Of a stretch of 64,000 nt of DNA, positions 55,988-64,000 are shown in pieces. Position 1 is the stretch's first letter. Each line of letters starts with the position of its first letter. The position numbers and the translations under genes are program-made. The stretch lies in NCBI GenBank assembly GCA_934446355.1, contig CAKSEC010000013.1, forward strand, positions 1 through 64,000. The letters run 5' to 3'. The notes beneath the pieces were generated by a model that saw nothing but the letters and a program-made list of their open reading frames with translations, searched no databases and had not been told where the DNA came from. The stretch is from an uncultured Oscillospiraceae bacterium (lineage in GTDB: Bacteria > Bacillota > Clostridia > Oscillospirales > Ruminococcaceae).

Positions 55988-57559
55988 TTACTTCGCTGCT
56001 GCAAATTCAGCCGCCAGTCCGCGCTTGTAGTTCTCCATGAATTTCCGGAAACCCTGTGCGCCCTTTTCCTCAGGCTGTAATGTAGTGGATTCCATGCTGC
56101 TGAATACCTTGCCGCCGAGGAACTCCGGCAGGGACTTTCCGCCGCATACGGAGTATGCCGCAAGCAGAGCCATTCCCCATGCGCCGCCCTCGCCGGCGGT
56201 TTTCATGACGGATACCGCACAGCCAAGCCCGTCCGCAAGGAACTGCTGCGCAACTCCCTTTGTCTTGAACAGACCGCCGTGTCCGGTTATCTTGTCAACG
56301 GAAACCTGCTCCTTGTCGAACAGGATATCCATGCCGAGTTTCAGTGCTGCCATCGTGGAATAAATCTCTGCACGGAACAGGTTTGCAAGGTTGAATTTTC
56401 CGTCCGGGGTGCGGAAATACATCGGTCTGCCGTTCTCAGCGCCGGCAACAGGCTCGCCGGAAAGGAAATTGTACACAACGGTATCGCCGCAGTCCGGATC
56501 GCCTTTCAGCGCATGATAATACAGCATATCATAAAGCGCAGGCTTTGCGGTCGGGTGACCGCTCAGTTCCGCAAATTCGCCGAAGATCCTTACCCATGCG
56601 TCCAACTCAGAGGAACAGTTATTGCAGTGCACCATAGCCACCGGAGCACCGTCCGGGGTGGTCACTACGTCTATCTCAGGGTAGTAGCCTTTGAGCGGCT
56701 TGTCAAGAACAAGCATAGCAAATATTGAAGTTCCTGCAGATACATTTCCGGTTCGTGGGAGAACGCTGTTCGTTGCAACCATACCGGTTCCAGCGTCGCC
56801 CTCCGGCGGGCACACGGGGACTCCCGGCTGAAGCGTCCCTGTCGGGTCGAGGAACTTTGCACCTTCCGCAGTCAGCACGGCTTCCTTTGCGCCGGCATTA
56901 AGCACCGCCGGCAAGACTTCCAGCAGCTTTCCGGAGAATCCCTTTTCCGAAAGGCTTTTATCGACCTTTGCTATGTATTCTGCGTTATACCCGATAACGT
57001 CAACCGGGAAGATCCCGGAGGCCTCGCCAACGCCGACCTGACGCTTTCCTGTCAGCAGATAGTGGATATGCCCCGCAAGCGTATTGACGTGTGCGATGTT
57101 CTTAACGTGCTCCTCGCCGTTCAATACCGCCTGATAAAGATGTGCAATACTCCACCGCTGCGGTATATTGAATCCGAGCAGCCCCGACAGCTCAGAAGCC
57201 GCCTGCTCGGTAATAGTGTTTCTCCATGTGCGGAACGGAACCAGCAGTCTGTCGTCCTTGTCGAACGCCATGTAGCCGTGCATCATGCCGGAGATCCCCA
57301 TTGCGCCGTAACCCGTGGGAGTTACGCCGTATTTGCTCTTGACGTCCTCAGCAAGGCTTGCGTAGCAGTGCTGAAGTCCTGCCGTGATATCTTCCAGCGA
57401 GTAAGTCCACACGCCGTTTTCATAGCGGTTCTGCCAGTCGTGGCTTCCCGAAGCGATGGGCGCAAATGTATCGTCTATCAGCACCGCCTTGATTCTGGTG
57501 GAACCAAATTCGATACCCAGATATGTTTTGCCGTTTTGTATTTTTTCCTGTATCGTCAT
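55988..57559 (-). CDS. FGGY-family sugar kinase, probable L-ribulokinase
   Basis: 523 residues. The start ATG at 57559 follows CAAGAGGTGATAG. FGGY features: YLGIEFGSTRIKAVLIDD, ISGMMHGYMAFDKDDRLLVP, FRTWRNTITEQAA, and the C-terminal GHGGLFKTKGVAQQFLADGL with EGGAWGMALLAAY for ATP. Its position between araA and araD identifies it as the L-ribulokinase of the pathway, although the sequence is not the classic AraB type of enterobacteria but a Clostridia-type substitute. Gaps to neighbours are 13 and 4 bases. Confidence 0.88.
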   Translation of the reverse strand: MTIQEKIQNGKTYLGIEFGSTRIKAVLIDDTFAPIASGSHDWQNRYENGVWTYSLEDITAGLQHCYASLAEDVKSKYGVTPTGYGAMGISGMMHGYMAFDKDDRLLVPFRTWRNTITEQAASELSGLLGFNIPQRWSIAHLYQAVLNGEEHVKNIAHVNTLAGHIHYLLTGKRQVGVGEASGIFPVDVIGYNAEYIAKVDKSLSEKGFSGKLLEVLPAVLNAGAKEAVLTAEGAKFLDPTGTLQPGVPVCPPEGDAGTGMVATNSVLPRTGNVSAGTSIFAMLVLDKPLKGYYPEIDVVTTPDGAPVAMVHCNNCSSELDAWVRIFGEFAELSGHPTAKPALYDMLYYHALKGDPDCGDTVVYNFLSGEPVAGAENGRPMYFRTPDGKFNLANLFRAEIYSTMAALKLGMDILFDKEQVSVDKITGHGGLFKTKGVAQQFLADGLGCAVSVMKTAGEGGAWGMALLAAYSVCGGKSLPEFLGGKVFSSMESTTLQPEEKGAQGFRKFMENYKRGLAAEFAAAK

Positions 57560-57563
57560 ACTA

Positions 57564-59030
57564 TCACCTCTTGAGAGCTGCAGCAGCGTCAAGCAATGCA
57601 AGCTGCTGCTCAAAGCTGTTGATATCAGTCTTGTCGTCGATTACCACAAGCTCCGTATTCGTCATCTTTGCAAACAGGCGGATATCATCGGCCGTGAGAG
57701 CCGTGGAAACTACCGCATGATGTGCACCGCCGGCATATATCCATGCTGCCGCACCAGTTGCGAAATCCGGCTTCAGCTTCCACATCAGTCTTGCGACAGG
57801 AAGCTTCGGCATGGGAGCAGGCTGCTTTACAAGCGTGATCTCAGCGCATACAAGACGGAATCTGTCGCCAAGGTCTATCATGGAAACTGCGATACCCTCG
57901 CCGTCAATGCCGTCGAACACAAGGCGTGCCGGGTCGGATTTTCCGCCGATCCCAAGCGGGTGCACCTGAATTTCCGGCTTGTTTGCTGCGAACACCGGAG
58001 ATACCTCAAGCATATGCGCCGCAAGCTCCAGTTCCTCGCCGGAAGTGAGGTCGTAGGTGTAGTCCTCCATAAATCCGGTGGAACCCTTTCTCCCCTCGGA
58101 CATCTTGAACAGAACCGCACCGAGTGCCGCAGTCTTGTAGTCGCCCTCAGGACCGAAGCCCACGCCCTTTGCCATGAGATTCTGCGCCGCGATTCCGGGA
58201 AGCTGGTTCAGCCCGTGGAGGTCCTGGAACGTATCGGTGAATGCGCCTATCCTTTCCCGTGCGATGAACTTGTCGAGAGCCACTTCGTACTTAGCCTGCT
58301 CGCGGACAGCGGCGATGTTGTCAGTCGCCATCGTGTACTTTTCGGTGTATTCAGCCATTTTAGCGTCTATCTCTGATTCAGTAACGCTGTCTGCGATCTC
58401 CGCTACATCGCCGATACCGTAGTAGTTCACGTTCCAGCCAAAGCATATCTCGCTTTCAACACGGTCGCCGTCCGTAACTGCGACATCACGCATATTGTTT
58501 CCAAGCATTGCTACCCTCAGAGTCCTGCTGAATGCAGCAGCAGAAGCCGCATGAGCAAATCTGCGTATCTTCTCAATAACGTCCTCGTGCTGATAGTAGC
58601 CCACAACGACCTCGCGCTTAATGCCGAGCCTTGTGCAGATGAATCCGAACTCACGGTCGCCGTGCGCAGACTGGTTGAGGTTCATAAAGTCCATGTCAAT
58701 GCTGTCGTAAGGAAGCTTTTCATTGAACTGCGTATGCAGGTGGAGCATGGGCTTTTTCAGGGCTTTCAGCGCTCTTATCCACATCTTGGCGGGAGAGAAC
58801 GTGTGCATCCACATGATAACGCCTATGCACTCCTTATCGGAGGAAGCACGAACGCAGATGTCCTCGGCTTCGTCGGCGGTCTTTACCACCGGCTGGAATA
58901 CGACTTGTGCGATGTCTGAGAGCTTTTCGTTCAGGAAATCAGCCATCTGGGTGCTGTCCTTTGCCGCCTGCGCAAGAGTTTCCTCGCCATAAAGGTCCTG
59001 ACTTCCGGTAACAAAGTATATCTTGTTCAT
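57564..59030 (-). CDS. araA: L-arabinose isomerase
   Basis: 488 residues, family length. It converts L-arabinose to L-ribulose with a divalent metal. Visible: IYFVTGSQDLYGEETLAQAA, CIGVIMWMHTFSPAKMWI, LHLHTQFNEKLPYDSIDMDF, NQSAHGDREFGFI and LHGLNQLPGIAAQNLMAKGV, GFGPEGDYKTAALG with metal ligands. It is the first catabolic gene after the importer genes, separated from them by a terminator-like hairpin, and has a ribosome binding site AGGAGATTTA close to the start. Confidence 0.96.
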   Translation of the reverse strand: MNKIYFVTGSQDLYGEETLAQAAKDSTQMADFLNEKLSDIAQVVFQPVVKTADEAEDICVRASSDKECIGVIMWMHTFSPAKMWIRALKALKKPMLHLHTQFNEKLPYDSIDMDFMNLNQSAHGDREFGFICTRLGIKREVVVGYYQHEDVIEKIRRFAHAASAAAFSRTLRVAMLGNNMRDVAVTDGDRVESEICFGWNVNYYGIGDVAEIADSVTESEIDAKMAEYTEKYTMATDNIAAVREQAKYEVALDKFIARERIGAFTDTFQDLHGLNQLPGIAAQNLMAKGVGFGPEGDYKTAALGAVLFKMSEGRKGSTGFMEDYTYDLTSGEELELAAHMLEVSPVFAANKPEIQVHPLGIGGKSDPARLVFDGIDGEGIAVSMIDLGDRFRLVCAEITLVKQPAPMPKLPVARLMWKLKPDFATGAAAWIYAGGAHHAVVSTALTADDIRLFAKMTNTELVVIDDKTDINSFEQQLALLDAAAALKR

Positions 59031-59045
59031 AGTAAATCTCCTTTA

Positions 59046-59083
59046 CAAAAAAGCCGCACTGAAAGGGTATGTTTCAGTGCGGC
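59046..59083 (-). terminator. Terminator between importer and catabolic genes
   Basis: On the minus strand GCCGCACTGAAA and TTTCAGTGCGGC pair around seven bases and are followed by TTTTTTG. Located after the last permease gene and before araA, it probably reduces read-through and sets different levels for the two halves. Confidence 0.75.
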
Positions 59084-59089
59084 CTGTTA

Positions 59090-60127
59090 TTACGCCTTTT
59101 TCTTGTTCTTTCTGGAAAGAACAACGCTCTGGATAACAAGGAACAGGCAGATCATCGCCGCAACGGTAATGTTCGTCCACCATGCGTCGTCAAGTCCGAG
59201 GGAAGAAACAATGTTCTTTATCGTACTCAGCGAGATGACTCCGAACAGCGTTCCTATGATGTTGCCGGAACCGCCTGAGAGCATCGTGCCACCGATGATG
59301 GAGGAAGCGATCGCGTTCATCTCGGCTCCGCTTGCATGGGAGGGTGAACCGGAGCCGACATGAAGGAAGTAAACAAAGCCGCCTATACCTGCGAGCACTC
59401 CGCACATCAGGTAAGCGAAGAACTTTGTGCGCTTAACGTTGATACCGAGCATATTTGCGCTCTGACTGTTGCCGCCGATTGCATAGAAGCCACGTCCGAG
59501 CTTGCCCCATTTGAGGAACAAGAACAGTAAAACCACTATCAGCAGCGCAGCTACAACGCCTATTTCTATGTACGCCGGAACAAATACGCCGTGCTTGTTC
59601 GTGGAGCCTATTCCGGGAAGTGTTAATCTTGTTTCCTTGAGTGCGCGGAACTCTTCGTTCTCAACGTTGAACTGCGTTGCGTTGACGATGGTAGTCATGC
59701 CCTTTGCGAAGAACATTCCCGCCAGCGTTACGATGAACGGCTGTATTTCCAGATATGCTATCAGATATCCCTGAACAAGTCCGAAAGCGGTTCCTATTCC
59801 GAGGGCTATCAGGATAGAGGTCAATACATTGCCTCCGCCGTAGTCGAGGTTCATTGCGCAGCACATACATACGAGCGACGTAACCGCGCCGACCGAGATG
59901 TCGATACCGCCGGTTATCATTACAAGGCTCATTCCACAGGAGAGGATTATCAGAGCTGCGTTCTCATTGAGTATGTTGAAGAAAGTCTGCACTTTCGTGA
60001 AGCCTGAGCCGATGAACACCACAGCGCAGATGTACATTACAACGAATATCGCAATGGTGATGACCAGAAGCAGATTAGAGTCAGATAATCTCCGTGAACT
60101 GCCGTTGGAGTTTTTCAGAAATTTCAT
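59090..60127 (-). CDS. yjfF: Sugar ABC transporter permease (YjfF type)
   Basis: 345 residues with about nine membrane segments (LLLVITIAIFVVMYICAVVF, ALIILSCGMSLVMITGGIDI). The block GGIDISVGAVTSL is the family mark of ribose/galactofuranose-type permeases. With YtfT it forms the channel of a CUT2-class importer; the arabinose genes downstream imply L-arabinose, probably in furanose form. Gap to ytfT is one base beyond overlap range, so translation is coupled. Confidence 0.9.
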   Translation of the reverse strand: MKFLKNSNGSSRRLSDSNLLLVITIAIFVVMYICAVVFIGSGFTKVQTFFNILNENAALIILSCGMSLVMITGGIDISVGAVTSLVCMCCAMNLDYGGGNVLTSILIALGIGTAFGLVQGYLIAYLEIQPFIVTLAGMFFAKGMTTIVNATQFNVENEEFRALKETRLTLPGIGSTNKHGVFVPAYIEIGVVAALLIVVLLFLFLKWGKLGRGFYAIGGNSQSANMLGINVKRTKFFAYLMCGVLAGIGGFVYFLHVGSGSPSHASGAEMNAIASSIIGGTMLSGGSGNIIGTLFGVISLSTIKNIVSSLGLDDAWWTNITVAAMICLFLVIQSVVLSRKNKKKA

Positions 60128-60128
60128 A

Positions 60129-61235
60129 CTAATTCGCCTCCTTGACGGGATTTCTGCGAGAAGCTATCTTCTTGCGGAGCGATGCAAGCTTGCTGCGTAC
60201 AGTAGGAGCGCTGAGAACTACCAGAATAATTACTACGACCGCCTTGTATGCGGGAAGTGCAGTAGGAGCAACCTGGAACTTATAAAGAGTCGTCGTCAGG
60301 AACTGGATAACATAAGCGCCGAGTATTGAGGACGCCATGTTGAACTTACCGCCGCTGAGCGCATTTCCGCCGAGGGCTACCGCAAGGATAGCGTCCATCT
60401 CGATGTCCTTTGCAACTACCGAGTAGTTGATGGAGGAGATACGGCTGACCTTGATGAAGCCTGCGACCGCAACGCACAGCCCAAGTATAACGTAGGTCAT
60501 GAACTTGATTCGTGCGGGGTTCAGACCGTTAAGTCTGGAGGATTCGGAGTTTATGCCGACCGCCTGTGTGAACAGTCCCAGCTTTGTGAACCGGAGCACC
60601 AGTGCGATTATCACAATACATATTGCTGCAATGAATATCGGGGTCGGGAGCGGCAATCCGGGAATGAAGTTGCCGAACCAGCCGAAGCTTTCGTCGTTGA
60701 TGACGGGAAGCTGGTTGTTGTTTATCCATGCCGCGATAGAACGTCCTGCGGTGAAGAGGATAAGCGTTGCGACCATCGGCTGTATCTTGAAGTAAGCCAC
60801 CAGAGCACCGTTGAATGCGCCTAACAGCATTGATACGACAACACAGGCGAGGAATGCAACGATTATCGGCGCATGAAGCGTTTCCGGACTGACCTCGCCG
60901 CCGCAGAGAACTCTCAGAACAACGCTGCCCGCAACTGCGATAGTCGCACCGACGCTGATATCCTGTCCGCCGGAAGCTGATGTTACCAGCGTCATGCCGA
61001 TAGCAAGAATAGCAAGCTCTGAAGCGTTATCAAGGATAGTGATGATGTTGCCAGAAATAACCATATCGCCGGCACTGTTCGGAGCATATTTGATCGCAAA
61101 GAACGATGGGTCAGCGATCAGGTTGAACAGCACCAGTATCAGCAGTGCCGCCAACGGAATAAATATCTGATTCCTGACCGCTCTTTTCAGAAAAGCAAGG
61201 AACTTGTTCCCGCCTGTTTTTTCAAGCGTTTTCAT
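60129..61235 (-). CDS. ytfT: Sugar ABC transporter permease (YtfT type)
   Basis: 368 residues. ATG 61235 is chosen because AGGAGG lies 9-14 bases ahead; the GTG at 61247 overlaps that signal. About ten membrane segments, with the family block TSASGGQDISVGATIAVAGS and the later NALSGGKFNMASSILGAYVI. Partner of YjfF in the importer. Its start overlaps the end of the ATPase gene by 14 bases. Confidence 0.9.
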   Translation of the reverse strand: MKTLEKTGGNKFLAFLKRAVRNQIFIPLAALLILVLFNLIADPSFFAIKYAPNSAGDMVISGNIITILDNASELAILAIGMTLVTSASGGQDISVGATIAVAGSVVLRVLCGGEVSPETLHAPIIVAFLACVVVSMLLGAFNGALVAYFKIQPMVATLILFTAGRSIAAWINNNQLPVINDESFGWFGNFIPGLPLPTPIFIAAICIVIIALVLRFTKLGLFTQAVGINSESSRLNGLNPARIKFMTYVILGLCVAVAGFIKVSRISSINYSVVAKDIEMDAILAVALGGNALSGGKFNMASSILGAYVIQFLTTTLYKFQVAPTALPAYKAVVVIILVVLSAPTVRSKLASLRKKIASRRNPVKEAN

Positions 61236-62754
61236 GAACCTTTTCACCTCCTGCGATCGTTTCCATTATCTTGGACTGGTTCAGGTCGGAGCCGGTAAGC
61301 TCGCCTGCGGTCTTTCTGTCGCGCATTACAATCAGTCTTGAACATACGTTCAGCATTTCGTCTATCTCAGAGGAGATGAACGTTACGCTCTTGCCCTCGG
61401 CGGCGAGTTTGAGAACCAGCTTCTGAATTTCGAGCTTGGTGCCTACGTCGATACCTCTCGTGGGTTCGTCGAGGATAAGGTATACAGGGTTCGCAAGAAG
61501 CCATCTTGCGAGAATAACTTTCTGCTGATTACCGCCGGAAAGCGACTTTATCGGAGTGTCCGGGGAAGCCGTCTTTATTTCCAGCAGCTTTATGTATTCG
61601 TCGGCATATTTCGCAGCGTCCGCCTTTGATATCGGCCGGAACATTCCACGCATTACCTGCAGCGCAAGGATTATATTATCCTTGACGGACAGGTCGCCGA
61701 TGATACCATCGTGCTTTCTGTCCTCGGGGAGGTAGCTTATGCCGTGCTTCATTGCGTCAAGCGGCTTTCTTATCTTGACCGGCTTGCCGTTCATCTTGAC
61801 CGTGCCGCCGATTATAGTGTCGGCGCCGAAAATCGTGCGGACTGATTCGCTTCGGCCTGAGCCGAGAAGTCCGGTGAAGCCGTTTACCTCGCCCTTTCTT
61901 ATCGAGAAATTGAAAGGCGCTATGCCGGCGTTGCTGGCAAGTCCCTCAGCCTCGAATACCGGAGGCTCGCCGTTGGTTTCCTGCTCGACCTCGTGGGGCT
62001 TATCCATGTCGGACAGCTTGTTGAGGTCCTTACCGAGCATTTTGGAAACCAGCTCGACTTTCGGAAGATCAGCTGCGTTGTACTCGCCCTCGAATTTGCC
62101 GTCACGCAGTACCGTTATCTTGTCACAAACCGCATAAACCTGATCGAGGAAGTGCGTTACGAATATTATTCCAACGCCGCGGCTCTTAAGGTCGAGCATA
62201 AGCTTGAACAGCTTCTCAACTTCCTGCTCGTCGAGTGAAGAGGTCGGCTCGTCGAGGATAAGCACCTTGCAGTCCATATCGACTGCACGGGCTATCGCAA
62301 CCATCTGCTGGACTGCGAGGGAGCAGCTTCCAAGCTGCTGATTCGGTCTTGCCGGGATATCAAGCGATTCAAGAAGCTTGCCGGCGTCTGAATACATCTT
62401 CTTCCATTTAGTGAAAGCGCCCTTTGATCTGCCGATGTACATATTCTCGGCAACCGTCAGGTTCGGGCAGAGTGTGATCTCCTGATAAACCGTGCTTATT
62501 CCAGCTTTCTGTGCGTCTTGGGTCGACCTGATAACGACAGGAGTAGGATTTCCGGACATATAGATGCTGCCGCCGTCCTTTTCATATACACCCGTGAGTA
62601 CCTTTATAAGTGTGGATTTACCAGCACCATTCTCGCCCATCAGCGCGTGTATTTCACCCTTGCGCAGTGTGAATTCAACGTTCTGGAGTGCTTTCACACC
62701 GGGGAATTCCTTACATATGCCCTCTAGCCTGAGAACAACATTTTCATCACGCAT
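61222..62754 (-). CDS. ytfR: Sugar ABC transporter ATP-binding protein (YtfR type)
   Basis: 510 residues with two fused ATPase domains. First: Walker A LMGENGAGKSTLIKVLTG, signature region LAVQQMVAIARAVDM, Walker B VLILDEPTSSLDE. Second: FTGLLGSGRSESVRTIFGAD as a degenerate Walker A, signature KSLSGGNQQKVILARWLL and LILDEPTRGIDVGTK. This is the CUT2 class (RbsA/MglA/YtfR). It energises import through YtfT and YjfF. GGAGGCGAAG precedes the start. Confidence 0.95.
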   Translation of the reverse strand: MRDENVVLRLEGICKEFPGVKALQNVEFTLRKGEIHALMGENGAGKSTLIKVLTGVYEKDGGSIYMSGNPTPVVIRSTQDAQKAGISTVYQEITLCPNLTVAENMYIGRSKGAFTKWKKMYSDAGKLLESLDIPARPNQQLGSCSLAVQQMVAIARAVDMDCKVLILDEPTSSLDEQEVEKLFKLMLDLKSRGVGIIFVTHFLDQVYAVCDKITVLRDGKFEGEYNAADLPKVELVSKMLGKDLNKLSDMDKPHEVEQETNGEPPVFEAEGLASNAGIAPFNFSIRKGEVNGFTGLLGSGRSESVRTIFGADTIIGGTVKMNGKPVKIRKPLDAMKHGISYLPEDRKHDGIIGDLSVKDNIILALQVMRGMFRPISKADAAKYADEYIKLLEIKTASPDTPIKSLSGGNQQKVILARWLLANPVYLILDEPTRGIDVGTKLEIQKLVLKLAAEGKSVTFISSEIDEMLNVCSRLIVMRDRKTAGELTGSDLNQSKIMETIAGGEKVHENA

Positions 62755-62787
62755 TGTCTTCGCCTCCGGTTTGTTAGTTAACAGAAT

Positions 62788-62826
62788 GGTCCGATATAAG
62801 GGATGTGTTATCCATCATATCGGACC
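62788..62826. other. Hairpin between ytfQ and ytfR
   Basis: GGTCCGATAT pairs perfectly with ATATCGGACC around 19 bases, with no T run. Such hairpins after binding-protein genes commonly protect the upstream mRNA and raise binding-protein yield. Confidence 0.55.
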
Positions 62827-62874
62827 GTTTCCGTCATGGCTGATCAGCTGATTCAGCTAGGCTGTTCAGAACGA

Positions 62875-63891
62875 TCAGATACCGTACTTGTCAACGTCCT
62901 CCTGAGTGATCGTGGAAGCGTCGAATCCCTTCTCGTCCATAATGATGACCTTGTTTGCGGGAGCTGTGCCGTTCTCAAGATCCTTGATGATGGAGTCGAT
63001 GTAGGAAGCCTGGAAAGGATTGCACTGGCCATCGTAGTTCCAGCTGCCGGAAAGGAGGTTATTAAGAGCCCACTTGTTGCAGTCGAAGCCCATTACGATA
63101 ACATCCTTGCCAACGCCGTGGGAGATGTTAGCCTTGTCGAGGGCTGCAACTGCGCCCTTTGCCATATCGTCGTTCTCAGCGTAGATAACGTTGAAGGAAG
63201 TGCCGCTGTCGATGATGGACTGAACGATCTGCTGTGCTGTTTCTGCGTTCCAGTCAGCGGTCTGCTGTGTAACGAGGTTCCAGCTGTCTTCCTCAGCTAC
63301 CTTGGTGTCGAGGGCGCCGGTTCTGCCGACCTGTGCAGCGGAACCCATCGTGCCCTGGATATGTACTATGTTATACTCCGAAAGTCCCTGGGAAGCCAGC
63401 CAGTCAACTGCGGTCTGACCTTCCTTAGCCATATCAGATACAATGGAAGCTTCGTACAGGCTTTCGTCAGCGTCGATGGTTCTGTCGAACAGAATGACCT
63501 TGATACCCTGAGCCTGAGCGTCCTTGAGCACGGAGTCCCAGCCGGAAGTGCCGGCAGCGGAGATGAGCAGGTAATCCACCTCGGACTGAATGAATGTCTG
63601 CGCCATTGCGATCTGCTCGTCGTTCTTAAGGCTGTATGCAAAGGAAGCATCGTAGCCGTTCTCCTCTGTGAATGTAGCCTTCATGTCCTTATCGTTCGCT
63701 GTACGATAGCCGGACTCGTTGGGGTCGTTGTTGATTATTCCAACTTTAATGAGGTCTCCGCTTGCAGAACCAGAGCCAGATCCGCTGCTGCCGGATTCAG
63801 CAGTGCTGCCGTTGCCTGAGCTGCAGCCTGCGAGTACGCTTGCGGTGAGTGCCAGACCGAGTACCGATGCGAGTATCTTCTTGATTTTCAT
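62875..63891 (-). CDS. ytfQ: Sugar-binding lipoprotein of the ABC importer (YtfQ type)
   Basis: 338 residues. Signal peptide MKIKKILASVLGLALTASVL with lipobox LAGC (Cys22), a Ser/Gly linker, then a type I periplasmic-binding fold: LIKVGIINNDPNESGYRTAN, LLISAAGTSGWDSVLKDAQA, KVILFDRTIDADES, and VIYAENDDMAKGAVAALDKA, VIVMGFDCNKWALNNLL. The family binds galactofuranose or arabinofuranose. First gene of the operon, start behind GGAGGG. No regulator gene is in the window. The remaining sequence to 64000 is an A/T-rich upstream region without a clear promoter. Confidence 0.92.
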   Translation of the reverse strand: MKIKKILASVLGLALTASVLAGCSSGNGSTAESGSSGSGSGSASGDLIKVGIINNDPNESGYRTANDKDMKATFTEENGYDASFAYSLKNDEQIAMAQTFIQSEVDYLLISAAGTSGWDSVLKDAQAQGIKVILFDRTIDADESLYEASIVSDMAKEGQTAVDWLASQGLSEYNIVHIQGTMGSAAQVGRTGALDTKVAEEDSWNLVTQQTADWNAETAQQIVQSIIDSGTSFNVIYAENDDMAKGAVAALDKANISHGVGKDVIVMGFDCNKWALNNLLSGSWNYDGQCNPFQASYIDSIIKDLENGTAPANKVIIMDEKGFDASTITQEDVDKYGI

Positions 63892-64000
63892 AGCTTTTTC
63901 CCTCCGATAAAAAATGATCGTTGTGGTTTTGTTTTGGAACGCTTATAACAAATTCCCAGCATGATTGCTACAAATTTTATTTTTGTCTGCGTTCCTGTTT

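Noticed and set aside
62803..63819. 338-codon plus-strand frame opposite ytfQ
   Set aside because: Antisense shadow of a clear binding-protein gene; no start signal and no recognisable product.
1..64000. tRNA or rRNA genes
   Set aside because: No TTCGAATC-type arm with a matching acceptor stem and no rRNA segments were noticed by eye; a dedicated search was not possible.

Overview
The window looks like chromosomal DNA of a gut Ruminococcaceae/Oscillospiraceae-type member of the Bacillota (Ruminococcus-like). The evidence is mid GC, strong AGGAGG ribosome binding sites, vegetative promoters with 17-base spacers, a SpoVG homologue, a VTC / DUF4956 / CotH operon, an MBOAT-DHHW-DUF4358 surface acylation operon, Big2 cell-surface proteins and many small lipoproteins. 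Species cannot be assigned from the sequence alone. No rRNA, tRNA or CRISPR array was seen.

Layout. 0-1.4 kb: partial class I CoA-transferase. 1.4-5 kb: a MATE efflux gene with a frameshifted cytidylate-kinase-like tail, a second MATE leader whose gene is reduced to 16 codons, and fused fragments of an aldo/keto reductase and a DUF4367 protein. 5-9.5 kb: lipoprotein, MBOAT acyltransferase and DHHW protein, then an anchored protein with an internal duplication. 9.7-16 kb: Big2-metallopeptidase lacking its 5' end, AAA/DUF4143 ATPase, small secreted protein, DUF4367/ECF sigma pair and two unknown genes. 16-19.4 kb: class M sirtuin (SirTM) with its zinc macrodomain, an MBL-like protein and an HxlR regulator, with two copies of a structured repeat. 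19.4-26.7 kb: a self-contained sucrose PTS regulon (scrR, scrA, scrB, scrK, ptsH, ptsI). 26.9-32.2 kb: ABC-2 permease pair with a lipoprotein, and a second large lipoprotein. 32.3-36.4 kb: a run of genes with damaged 5' ends (Rpn nuclease, LysR, cyclophilin-like lipoprotein, a membrane protein with no AUG) around an intact MerR-flavodoxin pair. 36.6-41.9 kb: alpha/beta hydrolase, GDSL hydrolase, PhzF, HAD and HIT proteins, and a triple-GNAT protein behind a leader-peptide attenuator. 42-45.3 kb: 1108-aa zinc-ribbon membrane protein. 45.6-51.2 kb: two-component system divergent from the VTC-DUF4956-CotH operon. 51.4-55.3 kb: unknown 450-aa protein, then a gene-poor stretch with palindromes, hairpins, spoVG, a candidate small RNA, a small mobile-element-type gene, an aldo/keto reductase remnant and a third repeat copy. 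55.3-64 kb: an L-arabinose operon (ytfQ-ytfR-ytfT-yjfF-araA-kinase-araD).

How it works together. Two complete sugar modules dominate. The sucrose operon carries its own EI and HPr, so it brings the whole phosphoryl chain; that HPr has Arg in place of the regulatory Ser46. The arabinose operon pairs an arabinofuranose-type ABC importer with the isomerase-kinase-epimerase route to D-xylulose 5-phosphate. Between them lie accessory genes, many degraded, and at least two dispersed palindromic repeat families, consistent with a plastic region. The points most worth following are the macrodomain-SirTM pair without the usual lipoyl carrier partner, the structured repeat with an invariant loop and compensating stem changes, the attenuator ahead of the triple-GNAT gene, the R46 HPr, and the palindrome cluster upstream of spoVG.
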